A stretch of DNA of 64,000 bases from the NCBI RefSeq assembly GCF_014873765.1, contig NZ_JADBGG010000001.1, positions 186,001-250,000 of the forward strand, written 5' to 3'. The notes under the pieces are model-generated. The model saw nothing but the letters and a program-made list of their open reading frames with translations, was not told where the DNA came from and did no database searches. Source of the DNA: Desulfomicrobium macestii. Its GTDB lineage: Bacteria > Desulfobacterota > Desulfovibrionia > Desulfovibrionales > Desulfomicrobiaceae. Position numbers and translations under genes: made by a program. How positions within the stretch are numbered: the stretch's first letter is position 1; each line of letters begins with the position of its first letter. This document shows, piece by piece, positions 42,100 to 50,699 of this stretch.

Positions 42100-43389
42100 A
42101 TGACACAGTCGAGTTTAGCCCGAGAGGGAACGATTACCCCTGAAATGCGGGTAGTGGCGGAGAAGGAGAGTCTGGATCCTGAAATCATCCGTGAGGGCGT
42201 TGCGCAGGGGCGGATCGTCATTCCAAAAAACGTGGGGCGGACTTTTTCCGTCGAGGGGATTGGCGCGGGCCTGAAAACCAAGGTCAACGCCAACATCGGT
42301 ACATCCGGAGTGCAGGGTGCGCTGGATATTGAGTTGGCCAAGCTAGACGTCGCGGTCAGGGCCGGAGCGCACAGCGTCATGGACCTGTCCACGGGCCGCG
42401 ATCTGATGACCACCAGGCGTGCGATCCTGCATCATTCGCCGGTCATGGTCGGGGCCGTTCCCCTGTATGCGGTGGCCGCCGATCTGGTCGATGCCGGACA
42501 AGGAATAGAAGCCATGACCGCGTCCTTGCTGCTCGAATCCATCGAGGCGCAGTGCGCGGAGGGGCTTGATTACATTACCGTGCACTGCGGAGTGACCCGC
42601 CAGGCCGTGGCCAGGACGCATGGGCAGGATCGGGTGGCCGGGATCGTCAGCCGGGGCGGGGCGCTCCTGGCGGCCTGGATGGAACGCAACAACCGTGAAA
42701 ATCCGTTGCTGGAGGAATTCGACAGACTCCTCGACATCGCGTTCCGCTTCGATGTCACCCTGAGCCTGGGTGACGGACTGCGCCCCGGAGCGGTCAGCGA
42801 CGCCACGGACTCCGCGCAGATCCAGGAGCTGCTGGTCATCGGGGAACTGGGCAGGCGGGCCAGGGCCAGAGGTGTCCAGGTCATGATCGAGGGGCCGGGA
42901 CACATGCCCCTGAATCAGATCGCGGGCAATGTCATGCTGCAAAAGCGCATCTGCGACGGCGCGCCCTTTTATGTGCTGGGCCCTTTGACCACGGACATAG
43001 CGCCCGGGTACGACCACATCACCGCCGCCATCGGAGGGGCTGTCGCGGCGGCCGCGGGTGCGGATTTTCTGTGCTATGTGACTCCCGCCGAGCATCTCTG
43101 CCTGCCTGACATGGACGATGTGCATCAGGGCGTGATCAGTACGCTCATCGCGGCGCATTCCGGTGATATCGCCAAGGGCGTTCAAGGCGCCATGGACAGG
43201 GACCGCGCTTTGTCCGTTTGCCGCAAGGAACTGGACTGGGAAGGCATGTTCGCGGCGGCCCTGGATCAGGATCTGCCCCGGCGCCGCTGGGAGGAAAACC
43301 GCGCCAGCGAAGGAAAGACCTGCACCATGTGCGGCAAGCTCTGCGCCATGGATGCCCACAATTCCCTGCGTCGGGGATGCCCTTCCTGA
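42100..43389 (+). CDS. thiC: Phosphomethylpyrimidine synthase ThiC
   Basis: A 429-residue radical-SAM enzyme that rearranges aminoimidazole ribotide to the HMP-P pyrimidine of thiamine. The start is the ATG at 42100 (GAGGT just upstream); an in-frame ATG at 42031 would put the coding region through the attenuator. Motifs include NANIGTSG (about 68), MDLSTGRDL (about 99), HCGVTRQA (about 166), [11 protein letters not shown] (about 268) and the C-terminal cluster site CTMCGKLC (about 409). The spacing there is CX2CX3C, one residue shorter than the CX2CX4C of E. coli ThiC. The E. coli-type N-terminal extension is absent, as in other short anaerobic ThiC proteins. Confidence 0.95.
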   Translation: MTQSSLAREGTITPEMRVVAEKESLDPEIIREGVAQGRIVIPKNVGRTFSVEGIGAGLKTKVNANIGTSGVQGALDIELAKLDVAVRAGAHSVMDLSTGRDLMTTRRAILHHSPVMVGAVPLYAVAADLVDAGQGIEAMTASLLLESIEAQCAEGLDYITVHCGVTRQAVARTHGQDRVAGIVSRGGALLAAWMERNNRENPLLEEFDRLLDIAFRFDVTLSLGDGLRPGAVSDATDSAQIQELLVIGELGRRARARGVQVMIEGPGHMPLNQIAGNVMLQKRICDGAPFYVLGPLTTDIAPGYDHITAAIGGAVAAAAGADFLCYVTPAEHLCLPDMDDVHQGVISTLIAAHSGDIAKGVQGAMDRDRALSVCRKELDWEGMFAAALDQDLPRRRWEENRASEGKTCTMCGKLCAMDAHNSLRRGCPS

Positions 43390-43451
43390 ATGACGGACCG
43401 CAATATCCGGCCCGTCGCCGTATTTTGACGAGGCGGCAGGCACGGAGGTTC

Positions 43452-43502
43452 GCAATGCGCCCCGATCCCCCTTTAGGGTAACCAAGGATCGGGGCGCATT
43501 GC
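43452..43502. repeat. Perfect 17-bp inverted repeat after thiC
   Basis: GCAATGCGCCCCGATCC (43452-43468) is exactly repeated in reverse complement at 43486-43502 around a 17-base spacer. It lies between thiC and the P-type ATPase gene. There is no T tract, so it is either a T-less terminator, an RNA-stabilising hairpin or a protein site. Confidence 0.9.
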
Positions 43503-43615
43503 CTTGAGCGTTCTCCGGCGTTACCGTGAAGGGGATTTCACAAACAGCGCTCTTGCAACCGATCCCTCCTCAGCAGGCGTGCGGCGGCTGCGGAGGGTCC
43601 GACAGGAAAGAGAAC

Positions 43616-46387
43616 ATGACCGATTTCCCCGGCAATGAACACAGAACCTGGCACGCGCTTCCTGTCTCGGAAGTCCTGGTCGCCCTGGATTCAAGGGCCG
43701 AGGGCCTTGCGACCGCCCAGGCCCGCCATCGCCTGTCCGCCTGCGGGCCCAACGAGATCAGTGCCTCCGCGGGAGTCAGCCCGTGGCGGTTGCTTCTGGC
43801 CCAGTTCAGGAGCCTCATCGTCTGGATTCTCGTGGTTGCCGCCGTTGTTTCCGGGATGCTCGGGGAGGCCGTGGACGCGTTCGCCATCCTGGCCATTGTC
43901 GTGCTCAACGCGGCCATGGGCTTCTATCAGGAGTATAACGCCGAAAAGTCCATCGCGGCCCTGCGCAGGATGGCCGCGCCCCAGGCCAAGGTGCTGCGCG
44001 ACGGGCGCGTGACCGCCGTCGCGGCGGCCAAAGTCGTTCCCGGGGATGTGCTCGCCCTGGAAGCCGGCGACCTGGTGGCCGCTGACGCCCGCCTTTTCGC
44101 ATCAACGGCCTTCTCGTGCGTCGAGTCGGCCCTGACCGGGGAGTCCGACGCCGTGGACAAGGACGCCAGGGCGGCCTGCGCATGCGAGACACTGCTGGCG
44201 GACCGTTTGAACATGATTTTCATGGGCACGAGCGTGGCCACGGGCACGGCCAGGGCCGTGGTCACGGCCACGGGCATGGGCACGGAACTGGGCCGCATCG
44301 CGCAGCTCATCGAGACGGGGGAGGAGGACACGCCGCTGCAGAAGAAGCTCGACGCCTTCGGCCGCGTGCTGATCTGGGCGACTCTGGGCATCGTGGCGCT
44401 GCTGTTCCTGCTGGGGTACCTGCGCGGCAGCGCGCCTTTCGAGCTTTTTCTGGGCGCCGTCAGCCTGGCCGTCGCGGCCGTGCCCGAGGGCCTGCCCGCC
44501 GTGGTCACGGTGGCCCTGGCCCTGGGCGTCTCGCGCATGGCCCGCCGCCGCGCCCTGGTGCGCAGCCTGCCCGCCGTCGAGACGCTGGGTTCGACCACGG
44601 TCATCTGCACGGACAAGACCGGCACCCTGACGGCCGGGGAGATGACCGTGCGGGCCCTGTACGCCGCCGGGCAGGCTTTCGAGGTCACGGGCGAGGGCTA
44701 CGCGCCGGATGGCGAGGTGCTGGCGGGCGGGGGAGCCCCGGATGACCGGCAGCGGGAAGTTTTGCTGGAACTGTCCTCGGTCCTGCTGGGCTGCAACAAC
44801 GCCCGCCTGGCCGAGAAGGACGGGACGTGGAGCGCGGTGGGCGACCCCACCGAAGCCGCCATGCTGGCGGCCGGGGCCAAGGCCGGCGGCGATCCGGACG
44901 GTTTTGACGCCGCCATGCCGCGCGTGCACGAGATCCCCTTCGACTCCGACCGCAAGCTGAGCACCGTTGTCCGCCGCATGCCGGACGGAACGGCCCGCGC
45001 CCTGGTCAACGGCGCGCCCGACGTGCTCCTGGAGCGCTGCACGCGCATCCTTGCCCCCGAGGGAGTTCGCCCCATGACCGACGGGGACCGCCGCAACATC
45101 GCCGCACAAAACGCAGCCATGGCCGGCCAGGCCCTGCGTGTCCTGGGCTCCGCCCGCCGCGATCTGGATGAAGCCGACCTCTCCGGGGCTCTCGCCCGGG
45201 ACTGCGCCGTCCCCGCCTCCCGCCCATCGCGGACGTCACCCCAAACGCCCAACCCCATCGAGCAGGACCTGACCTTCATCGGCCTCTGCGGCATGTACGA
45301 CCCGCCGCGCCCGGAAGCCGGGGAAGCCGTGGCCAGATGCCGGGCGGCAGGCATCCGCGTGGTCATGATCACCGGCGACCATCCGCACACGGCGGCCGCC
45401 ATCGCCCGTGAACTGGGCATTTCTGCCGAAGGTCAGGCTGTGTCCGGGGCAGAGCTGAATGCCATGAGCGACGGGGAACTTGCCCGGCGCGTCACGGGTA
45501 TCGACGTCTACGCCCGTGTCACGGCCGAACACAAGCTGCGCGTCATTCGCGCCTGGAAGGAGGGCGGGGCCGTGGTGGCCATGACCGGGGACGGCGTCAA
45601 CGACGCACCGGCCGTCAAGGGCGCGGACATCGGCATCGCCATGGGCCGCAGCGGCACCGAGGTCACGCGGCAGGCCTCGGACATGGTCATCACCGACGAC
45701 AATTTCGCCACCATCGTGGACGCCGTGGAGGAGGGCCGGGGCATCTTCGACAACATCCGCAAGACCCTGCAGTACCTCCTGGCTGGCAACACCGGCGAGC
45801 TGCTGCTCATGGCGTTCTGCGTCATTATCGGCCTGCCCGTGCCGCTGCTGCCCATCCACCTGCTGTGGATCAACCTCGTCACCGACGGCCTGCCTGCCCT
45901 CTGCCTGGCCACGGACCCCATCGATCCCGAGGTCATGCAGCGCCGCCCCCGCTCCCGGACAGAGGGCATCACGGACGGCAGCTTCCTGGGCGGCATGTTC
46001 CTTACGGGAGTGCTGACCGCCTCGGCAGCCTTCGCGGCCTATCTCCTCGCTCTGCACGGGGGCAGCGTGGAAACGGCCCGCTCCTGGGCCTTCACGGTCC
46101 TTGTCGTGGCCGAACTCCTGCGCTCCTTCGGCGCCCGCAGCGCGACCAGGCCCGTCTGGCGCATGTCCCTGACGGCCAACATGCGCCTGGTGCTGGTGGT
46201 GGCCCTGACGCTGGGCGTGCAGGTGCTGAGCCAGCACAACGAGGTGCTGGGGCGTTTCCTCAAGACCGTGCACATCCCTGCTGCCGACGCGGTCCTGCTC
46301 TTCGCCCTGGGCGCGATTCCCCTGCTTGCCCTCGAAGGGCTGAAGGTCATGGGCCGGGTGTTTTCGGAAAGGGGTATGAAGTCGTGA
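43616..46387 (+). CDS. P-type Ca2+-type cation-transporting ATPase
   Basis: A 923-residue P2-type ATPase. It has an N-terminal cation-ATPase domain (WHALPVSEVLVALDSRAEGLATAQARHRL), an actuator with ESALTGESDAVDKDA (about 165), a membrane core with PEGLPAVVTVALALGVSRMARR (about 290), the phosphorylation site CTDKTGTLTAGEMT (about 328), the hinge TGDGVNDAPAVKGADIG (about 655) and a six-helix C-terminal domain with LWINLVTDGLPALCLATDP. These mark Ca2+-ATPase relatives (PacL/SERCA-like); Ca2+ or Mn2+ efflux is likely. AGGAAAGAG precedes the ATG at 43616; an in-frame GTG at 43526 would add 30 residues. Its GC content looks above that of its neighbours. Confidence 0.92.
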   Translation: MTDFPGNEHRTWHALPVSEVLVALDSRAEGLATAQARHRLSACGPNEISASAGVSPWRLLLAQFRSLIVWILVVAAVVSGMLGEAVDAFAILAIVVLNAAMGFYQEYNAEKSIAALRRMAAPQAKVLRDGRVTAVAAAKVVPGDVLALEAGDLVAADARLFASTAFSCVESALTGESDAVDKDARAACACETLLADRLNMIFMGTSVATGTARAVVTATGMGTELGRIAQLIETGEEDTPLQKKLDAFGRVLIWATLGIVALLFLLGYLRGSAPFELFLGAVSLAVAAVPEGLPAVVTVALALGVSRMARRRALVRSLPAVETLGSTTVICTDKTGTLTAGEMTVRALYAAGQAFEVTGEGYAPDGEVLAGGGAPDDRQREVLLELSSVLLGCNNARLAEKDGTWSAVGDPTEAAMLAAGAKAGGDPDGFDAAMPRVHEIPFDSDRKLSTVVRRMPDGTARALVNGAPDVLLERCTRILAPEGVRPMTDGDRRNIAAQNAAMAGQALRVLGSARRDLDEADLSGALARDCAVPASRPSRTSPQTPNPIEQDLTFIGLCGMYDPPRPEAGEAVARCRAAGIRVVMITGDHPHTAAAIARELGISAEGQAVSGAELNAMSDGELARRVTGIDVYARVTAEHKLRVIRAWKEGGAVVAMTGDGVNDAPAVKGADIGIAMGRSGTEVTRQASDMVITDDNFATIVDAVEEGRGIFDNIRKTLQYLLAGNTGELLLMAFCVIIGLPVPLLPIHLLWINLVTDGLPALCLATDPIDPEVMQRRPRSRTEGITDGSFLGGMFLTGVLTASAAFAAYLLALHGGSVETARSWAFTVLVVAELLRSFGARSATRPVWRMSLTANMRLVLVVALTLGVQVLSQHNEVLGRFLKTVHIPAADAVLLFALGAIPLLALEGLKVMGRVFSERGMKS

Positions 46388-46498
46388 GGGGGGCATGAGC
46401 ACGGGACCGGCCGTTCGCCGGGACCAGGCGAGACCCGCATCGGGCGGGGGCCGCCAGGCTGGGCCCGGGCCGAAACGTCCGGCGTCGGGCGCGTCCGT

Positions 46499-47188
46499 CT
46501 AGTTCAGGTCGACGACCTGGCTTTGCCCGGAGATGCTGACGTCCTTTTGCGATACGAACCCGTCGCCCACGATCTTCACGGAATATTCGCCGCAGGGCAG
46601 GGGCGTGTTTTCAAGGTCATGGGGCGAGACGCTCTTCATGAGGACCAGCCTGCCGGACCTGCGGTTCCGAAGTGTCACACAGACGGGTCGCATGGATGAG
46701 AAGAGGACCCTTGAGACCTCGCCCGAGGTTTTCGTTTCGATGGGGAAGCATTGGGGCGGGCCACTTTCCGGCATGTCGGCGGGTGCTGGGGAAGAGGGCG
46801 TGGCCAGGCGTGCCATGGTTCTCGATTGCGCCGCCTGTCGCGCTATTTCGGCCGGGTCCGCCCCGACAACCTCGATCTGGATGATCTGCCACCACCGGGA
46901 GCGCTTCGGCGCCCTGAACCCGCCCTCGAACGTTTCGCCCTGGCCCGAGAACGTTTTTTTGCGAATTGTCACCCGGTGCGTTTTGCCTTCATCGTTCTGC
47001 ACATGGATGACCGCCTGAAAGGGCGCCCTGACCGGCCCGCCGCTGACCCTCCCGCTGACCCGCACCTCCGTGCCCTTCTGCCACGCGTGGACGTTGGAAA
47101 ACGCATGCCCCTTGACCCGCCAGACGCCTTCGGCGACGGCGGCGGAGCAGAGAAGAAGGAAAAAGAGGGTGAGGCAGGCCTGTTTCAT
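46499..47188 (-). CDS. Secreted hypothetical protein
   Basis: A 229-residue protein with a clear signal peptide (MKQACLTLFFLLLCSAAVAEG, cut near residue 20). The mature part starts with a beta-rich domain (VKGHAFSNVHAWQKGTEVRVSGRVSGGPVR..., about 22-90), a linker rich in Ser/Pro, and a second beta-rich domain with CVTLRNRRSGRLVLMKSV and CGEYSVKIVGDGFVSQKDVSI (about 160-229), which resembles a carboxypeptidase-regulatory or PEGA-like fold. No enzymatic motif is visible. It is isolated, convergent with the ATPase gene and divergent from the radical SAM gene. Confidence 0.65.
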   Translation of the reverse strand: MKQACLTLFFLLLCSAAVAEGVWRVKGHAFSNVHAWQKGTEVRVSGRVSGGPVRAPFQAVIHVQNDEGKTHRVTIRKKTFSGQGETFEGGFRAPKRSRWWQIIQIEVVGADPAEIARQAAQSRTMARLATPSSPAPADMPESGPPQCFPIETKTSGEVSRVLFSSMRPVCVTLRNRRSGRLVLMKSVSPHDLENTPLPCGEYSVKIVGDGFVSQKDVSISGQSQVVDLN

Positions 47189-47464
47189 CGGTTTCGGTCC
47201 CGTGGTTGGCGGTGTGCGGCGGCCGGAGCCCGGGGTGTTCCCGTTCGGCTCAAAGGGGGATAGGGTATTTCCGGGTTCGTGCATATCCGGAAAGATCGGA
47301 TTTTCGCATTTTTATGGGCAAGATGATGCGCAGCGACACGTCATGCCGCCTACGCAGTGTTGCGAATCCGATCGCACCGCGCCGCAGGGTCGCGCTGCCT
47401 CCGGCCAGTCCGGACGGTGCGTTCCCTGAAACCGTCCCCTGTCGCAACCTTTTCGGAGGAACTC

Positions 47465-48448
47465 ATGAATATGGCCGAGAGCCGCAGGGATCCCGCAGAG
47501 CAGGCCCCGCAGCGTCAGGCGTTCGAGCCGGCCTATCGTGCCCTCCACCGCACGGGCGAGCTGCGCCGGCGCGCCGGTGCCCTTTGGGCCATGATGGGGG
47601 GATGCCGCCTCTGCCCCCGGGAGTGCGGGGCCGAGCGGCTGCAGGGGGATCGCGGGTTCTGCCGCGCCCCGGGCACGCGGCTCGTCATCTCCTCCTACGG
47701 TGCCCATTTCGGGGAAGAGCGGCCCCTGGTGGGACTGAACGGGTCCGGGACGATCTTCTTTTCCCATTGCAGCCTGCGCTGCTCCTTCTGCCAGAACTGG
47801 GAGATCAGCATTTCGGGGGAGGGCATGGAGCAGAGCGTCGAGGAACTGGCCGGGCTGATGCTCTGCCTGCAGGACGCGGGTTGCCACAACATCAACCTGG
47901 TCACGCCCACGCACTACAGCGCCCATATCCTCGGCGCCCTCGACATCGCAGCCGCCCGCGGCCTGCGCCTGCCGCTGGTTTACAACACCTGCGGCTGGGA
48001 GAGGCTTGAAATCCTCGGGATGCTGGACGGGGTCGTGGACATCTACATGCCGGATTTCAAGTATTGGGATGCGGAGATGGCGTCGAAGTATTCGGCAGGG
48101 GCGGCGAGTTATCCGGAACTGACGGCCAAGGCCATCCTCGAGATGCATCGCCAGACAGGCCCGGCGCAATATGCCGGGGGCGGAATCATGCAGCGCGGGC
48201 TCATCATCCGGCATCTTGTCTTGCCGAACAATGTCGGCGGATCGGAAATTATCATGGAATGGATCGCTCAAAATCTTCCTGCGGATACATACGTAAACAT
48301 CATGGCGCAGTACCATCCCGAATACAAGGCTCTGGAGTATCCGGAACTGTCCAGAACAATTACTTCAGCGGAATATGCGGCTGTTGTCGAAAAAGCGAAA
48401 AAGCTGGGCCTTGTGAATCTCGATATCCAGGACCGGTGGCTGCTTTGA
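47465..48448 (+). CDS. Radical SAM protein, PflX/pyruvate-formate-lyase-activase-like
   Basis: A 327-residue radical SAM protein. The cluster site is CSLRCSFC (CX3CX2C, about residues 97-104) in FFSHCSLRCSFCQNWEIS. An N-terminal cysteine-rich segment (CRLCPRECGAERLQGDRGFC, about 42-61) could hold a second cluster, as in the PflX/COG1313 family. GGAGG lies five bases before the ATG at 47465. PflX proteins are annotated as activases but their true partner is unknown, and no glycyl-radical enzyme is adjacent. Rex follows 154 bases downstream. Confidence 0.88.
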   Translation: MNMAESRRDPAEQAPQRQAFEPAYRALHRTGELRRRAGALWAMMGGCRLCPRECGAERLQGDRGFCRAPGTRLVISSYGAHFGEERPLVGLNGSGTIFFSHCSLRCSFCQNWEISISGEGMEQSVEELAGLMLCLQDAGCHNINLVTPTHYSAHILGALDIAAARGLRLPLVYNTCGWERLEILGMLDGVVDIYMPDFKYWDAEMASKYSAGAASYPELTAKAILEMHRQTGPAQYAGGGIMQRGLIIRHLVLPNNVGGSEIIMEWIAQNLPADTYVNIMAQYHPEYKALEYPELSRTITSAEYAAVVEKAKKLGLVNLDIQDRWLL

Positions 48449-48602
48449 GGCGGGAAATTGGTGCGGTGCGGCAATGCCGGAAAAGCGTTTCGAACCGGAT
48501 GGTCGCGACCCGCACCGGATGCACTGAATTATTTCTTGACCGCAGTGCATTTGATGGGCGAACTTTCTTCTGTTTCACACCAGCACGCGAGGTATCCGCA
48601 TC

Positions 48603-49247
48603 ATGGCAAACACGAAAAAACGCCCGAAGATCGACAAGAAGAACCTCATCATCCGGCGTATGTCCACATATCTGCGCACATTGGACCACCTTCAGAACAA
48701 GGGCGTGAAGGTCATTTCGTCCGCGGACCTGGAAAAGATCGATGGCGTGACCCAGAGCTTGGTCCGCCGGGATTTCGCCGAGTTCGGGTCCTTCGGAGTC
48801 CGGGGCGTCGGCTACCATGTGCCGGAGCTGCGCGAGCAGATCGCCCGGATTCTCGGATCTGACCGGCACTGGAAGGTCGCCCTGATTGGAGCCGGAGGCT
48901 TGGGCAGCGTGCTCATGCATTCGGCGTCCTTCAAGAAACGCAACCTGGAGGTGGTCCAGATTTTCGACCACGCCGGCGCCAGCGTGGGCACGTCCATCGA
49001 AGGCATTCCTGTCCATGACATCGCCAACCTCGAACAGGAGCTGGACGCAAGCCGCATCGACCTGGCCATCATTGCCGTCCCGCCTCCGGAAGTCCAGGGC
49101 GTCATCGACCGCCTTTCGCAGCTGGGCGTCCGAGGAGCTCTCTATTTCGCTTCCCGTCCGGTGCGGGTCCCGGAAAACATGGTGGTGCTGAATATGGACA
49201 TCACCGTGGAACTCGGAGTGCTGACCTACCAGCTGCTGGAGTCCTGA
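48603..49247 (+). CDS. rex: Redox-sensing transcriptional repressor Rex
   Basis: A 214-residue repressor that binds DNA unless NADH is high relative to NAD+. The winged helix (about 15-75) holds VISSADLEKIDGVTQSLVRRDFAEFGSFGVRGVGYHV, and the Rossmann domain starts VALIGAGGLGSVLM (about 96-109). The C-terminal domain-swapped helix ends VLTYQLLES. In Desulfovibrionales Rex controls sulfate-reduction and ATP-synthase genes. No autoregulatory Rex box was found in the 154-base upstream region by eye. Confidence 0.94.
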   Translation: MANTKKRPKIDKKNLIIRRMSTYLRTLDHLQNKGVKVISSADLEKIDGVTQSLVRRDFAEFGSFGVRGVGYHVPELREQIARILGSDRHWKVALIGAGGLGSVLMHSASFKKRNLEVVQIFDHAGASVGTSIEGIPVHDIANLEQELDASRIDLAIIAVPPPEVQGVIDRLSQLGVRGALYFASRPVRVPENMVVLNMDITVELGVLTYQLLES

Positions 49248-49399
49248 GCTCTTGATCCGCCACATTGTGATGACGGAGACGGAAGGATGCGGTCACGATG
49301 CTTGCGGGCATGTCGCGAGGCTTGATCACGATGGACCGCAGTATTGCAGGAAATGCGCTGTGCTTGCACGTTGTTCGAAGACACGCCGCCGGGCATCGT

Positions 49400-50059
49400 T
49401 CAGCCAAACATGCGGCCTGTTTTCTTCCGTTGCAACCGGCCCAGAATCAGGCCCAGGAGCAGACTCGCGCCTACGACGCCCGCGCCGGTGAGGAACCACC
49501 TGAACTGCGTGTCACCGCTCAGGTCCCTGTTCTTCATCTCCAGGACTTCTGCCCGCTGCGCCGTTTGGGCCTGCAGCGCGGTGAGTTCATCATGGGCTCT
49601 CTTCAAGTCCACATAGGCCTTCGATCCACGTTCCAGTTCTGCGTACCGCTGCTGCAACGAGGCCAGTTCCGTCTCGGCGCGGTTCAGGCGGTCCAGCAGC
49701 GCCTGGTTTTCCCCGGCCGTGGCGGAAGTCTTTTCGGTCATCTCGGCCATTCTGGCGCGCAGGGCTTCATTCTCCCTGGCGAACCGTTCCACCTGAAGGG
49801 CGGCCGGGGCCGTCCTGGTCAGATACCGGGCCAGCACCCACCCTTCCACGCCTTCGGCCCGCACGAGGGACCAGTCCTTGTCGTTTTTGACCACCTCCAC
49901 CGGCGTGCTGGAGGGCAGCATCTTCAGGATCTTGTTGCTGTTGCTCGGCCCAGAGCGCAGTGTTATCTCGAAAACGTCAGTCACGTAGGCGGTCTGCGCG
50001 TGAGCCGCGCCCACGATCAAGAGTACCGCCATCATGGCCAGCATCACATATCTTTTCAT
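49400..50059 (-). CDS. SH3b-domain, membrane-anchored protein (TIGR04211-like)
   Basis: A 219-residue protein with a signal peptide (about 1-22, GAAHAQ). A bacterial SH3 domain follows (about 24-88: YVTDVFEITLRSGPSNSNKILKMLPSSTPVEVV...GWVLARYL), then a long coiled coil (about 100-180) and a C-terminal membrane helix with the tail RLQRKKTGRMFG. This SH3-coiled coil-TM layout is that of the YgiM/TIGR04211 group. The SH3 part would contact cell-wall peptides on the periplasmic side. The start at 50059 has AAGGGG upstream. Confidence 0.85.
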   Translation of the reverse strand: MKRYVMLAMMAVLLIVGAAHAQTAYVTDVFEITLRSGPSNSNKILKMLPSSTPVEVVKNDKDWSLVRAEGVEGWVLARYLTRTAPAALQVERFARENEALRARMAEMTEKTSATAGENQALLDRLNRAETELASLQQRYAELERGSKAYVDLKRAHDELTALQAQTAQRAEVLEMKNRDLSGDTQFRWFLTGAGVVGASLLLGLILGRLQRKKTGRMFG

Positions 50060-50363
50060 GTCATCCCCTTGAAGTTCATGGCCGTACAAGACCACCTCAT
50101 TCTTCCTTGCAAGAGGTGGTACCAGTCCCCATTCCTGCCAGATCAGGCATGACGAGTCAAAAGTCATGCGAGCGGTCATCCCGGCCTGGACATCGTGCAT
50201 CTTGTCTTTCGTGGCGGAGACGATGCCAATGTCGTGTGGCGGGAAGATGCAGTCTTCGGTTGAACGTGCCGGCTTCGCACGAAGCTGTTTTCATTTTTTT
50301 CGAATTGCAATTTTTTGTTTGACAATGTTTGCCCCGCTGTCTAGTAAGCCCTTCTGTTTGCGC
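50060..50363. other. Divergent spacer: SH3b gene and tRNA promoters
   Basis: About 300 bases with no credible gene. The right end carries the tRNA promoter described separately. The region from 50285 to 50325 is strikingly T-rich. No repeat or hairpin of note was found in the rest. Confidence 0.5.
50319..50347 (+). promoter_or_regulatory. Sigma-70 promoter of tRNA-Lys
   Basis: TTGACA at 50319-50324 and TAGTAA at 50342-50347 are separated by exactly 17 bases. The -10 element ends 16 bases before the first tRNA base, which allows a short 5' leader. The upstream T-rich stretch would act as an UP-like element. Confidence 0.8.
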
Positions 50364-50439
50364 GGGCCAATAGCTCAATTGGTAGAGCATCTGACTCTTA
50401 ATCAGCAGGTTCAAGGTTCGATTCCTTGTTGGCCCACCA
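50364..50439 (+). tRNA. tRNA-Lys (anticodon CTT)
   Basis: A 76-base cloverleaf with GGGCCAA/TTGGCCC acceptor stem, D-loop AGCTCAATTGGTAGAGC, anticodon loop CTCTTAA (CTT), T-loop GGTTCGATTCC, discriminator A and encoded CCA. It is followed by a strong terminator, so it is a single-gene unit. Confidence 0.96.
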
Positions 50440-50450
50440 CCGAAAAATCA

Positions 50451-50478
50451 GGCTGCATCGTTCGCGATGCAGCCTTTT
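50451..50478 (+). terminator. Terminator after tRNA-Lys
   Basis: Perfect 10-bp stem GGCTGCATCG/CGATGCAGCC closed by a TTCG tetraloop, followed by TTTT. Confidence 0.93.
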
Positions 50479-50699
50479 CGACTTTTTTCGCCCGCATTAT
50501 TTCCTTTGCATTCCCCCTCAAAGGGGCTTATGGCTCACCTCTCTCGCGTGAGCAGACTTGAGCCTTGAAGCCTTGCGGACCCTGTCCGGCAACGGCCCGT
50601 CATCATCTCGTCTTGGAGATTTTCCATTCTTCCGGCAAGTCCGGCCTTCGATTGTTCATCACGCCAGTCGTTGATTTTCCTCCAACCACAGGACCATTT

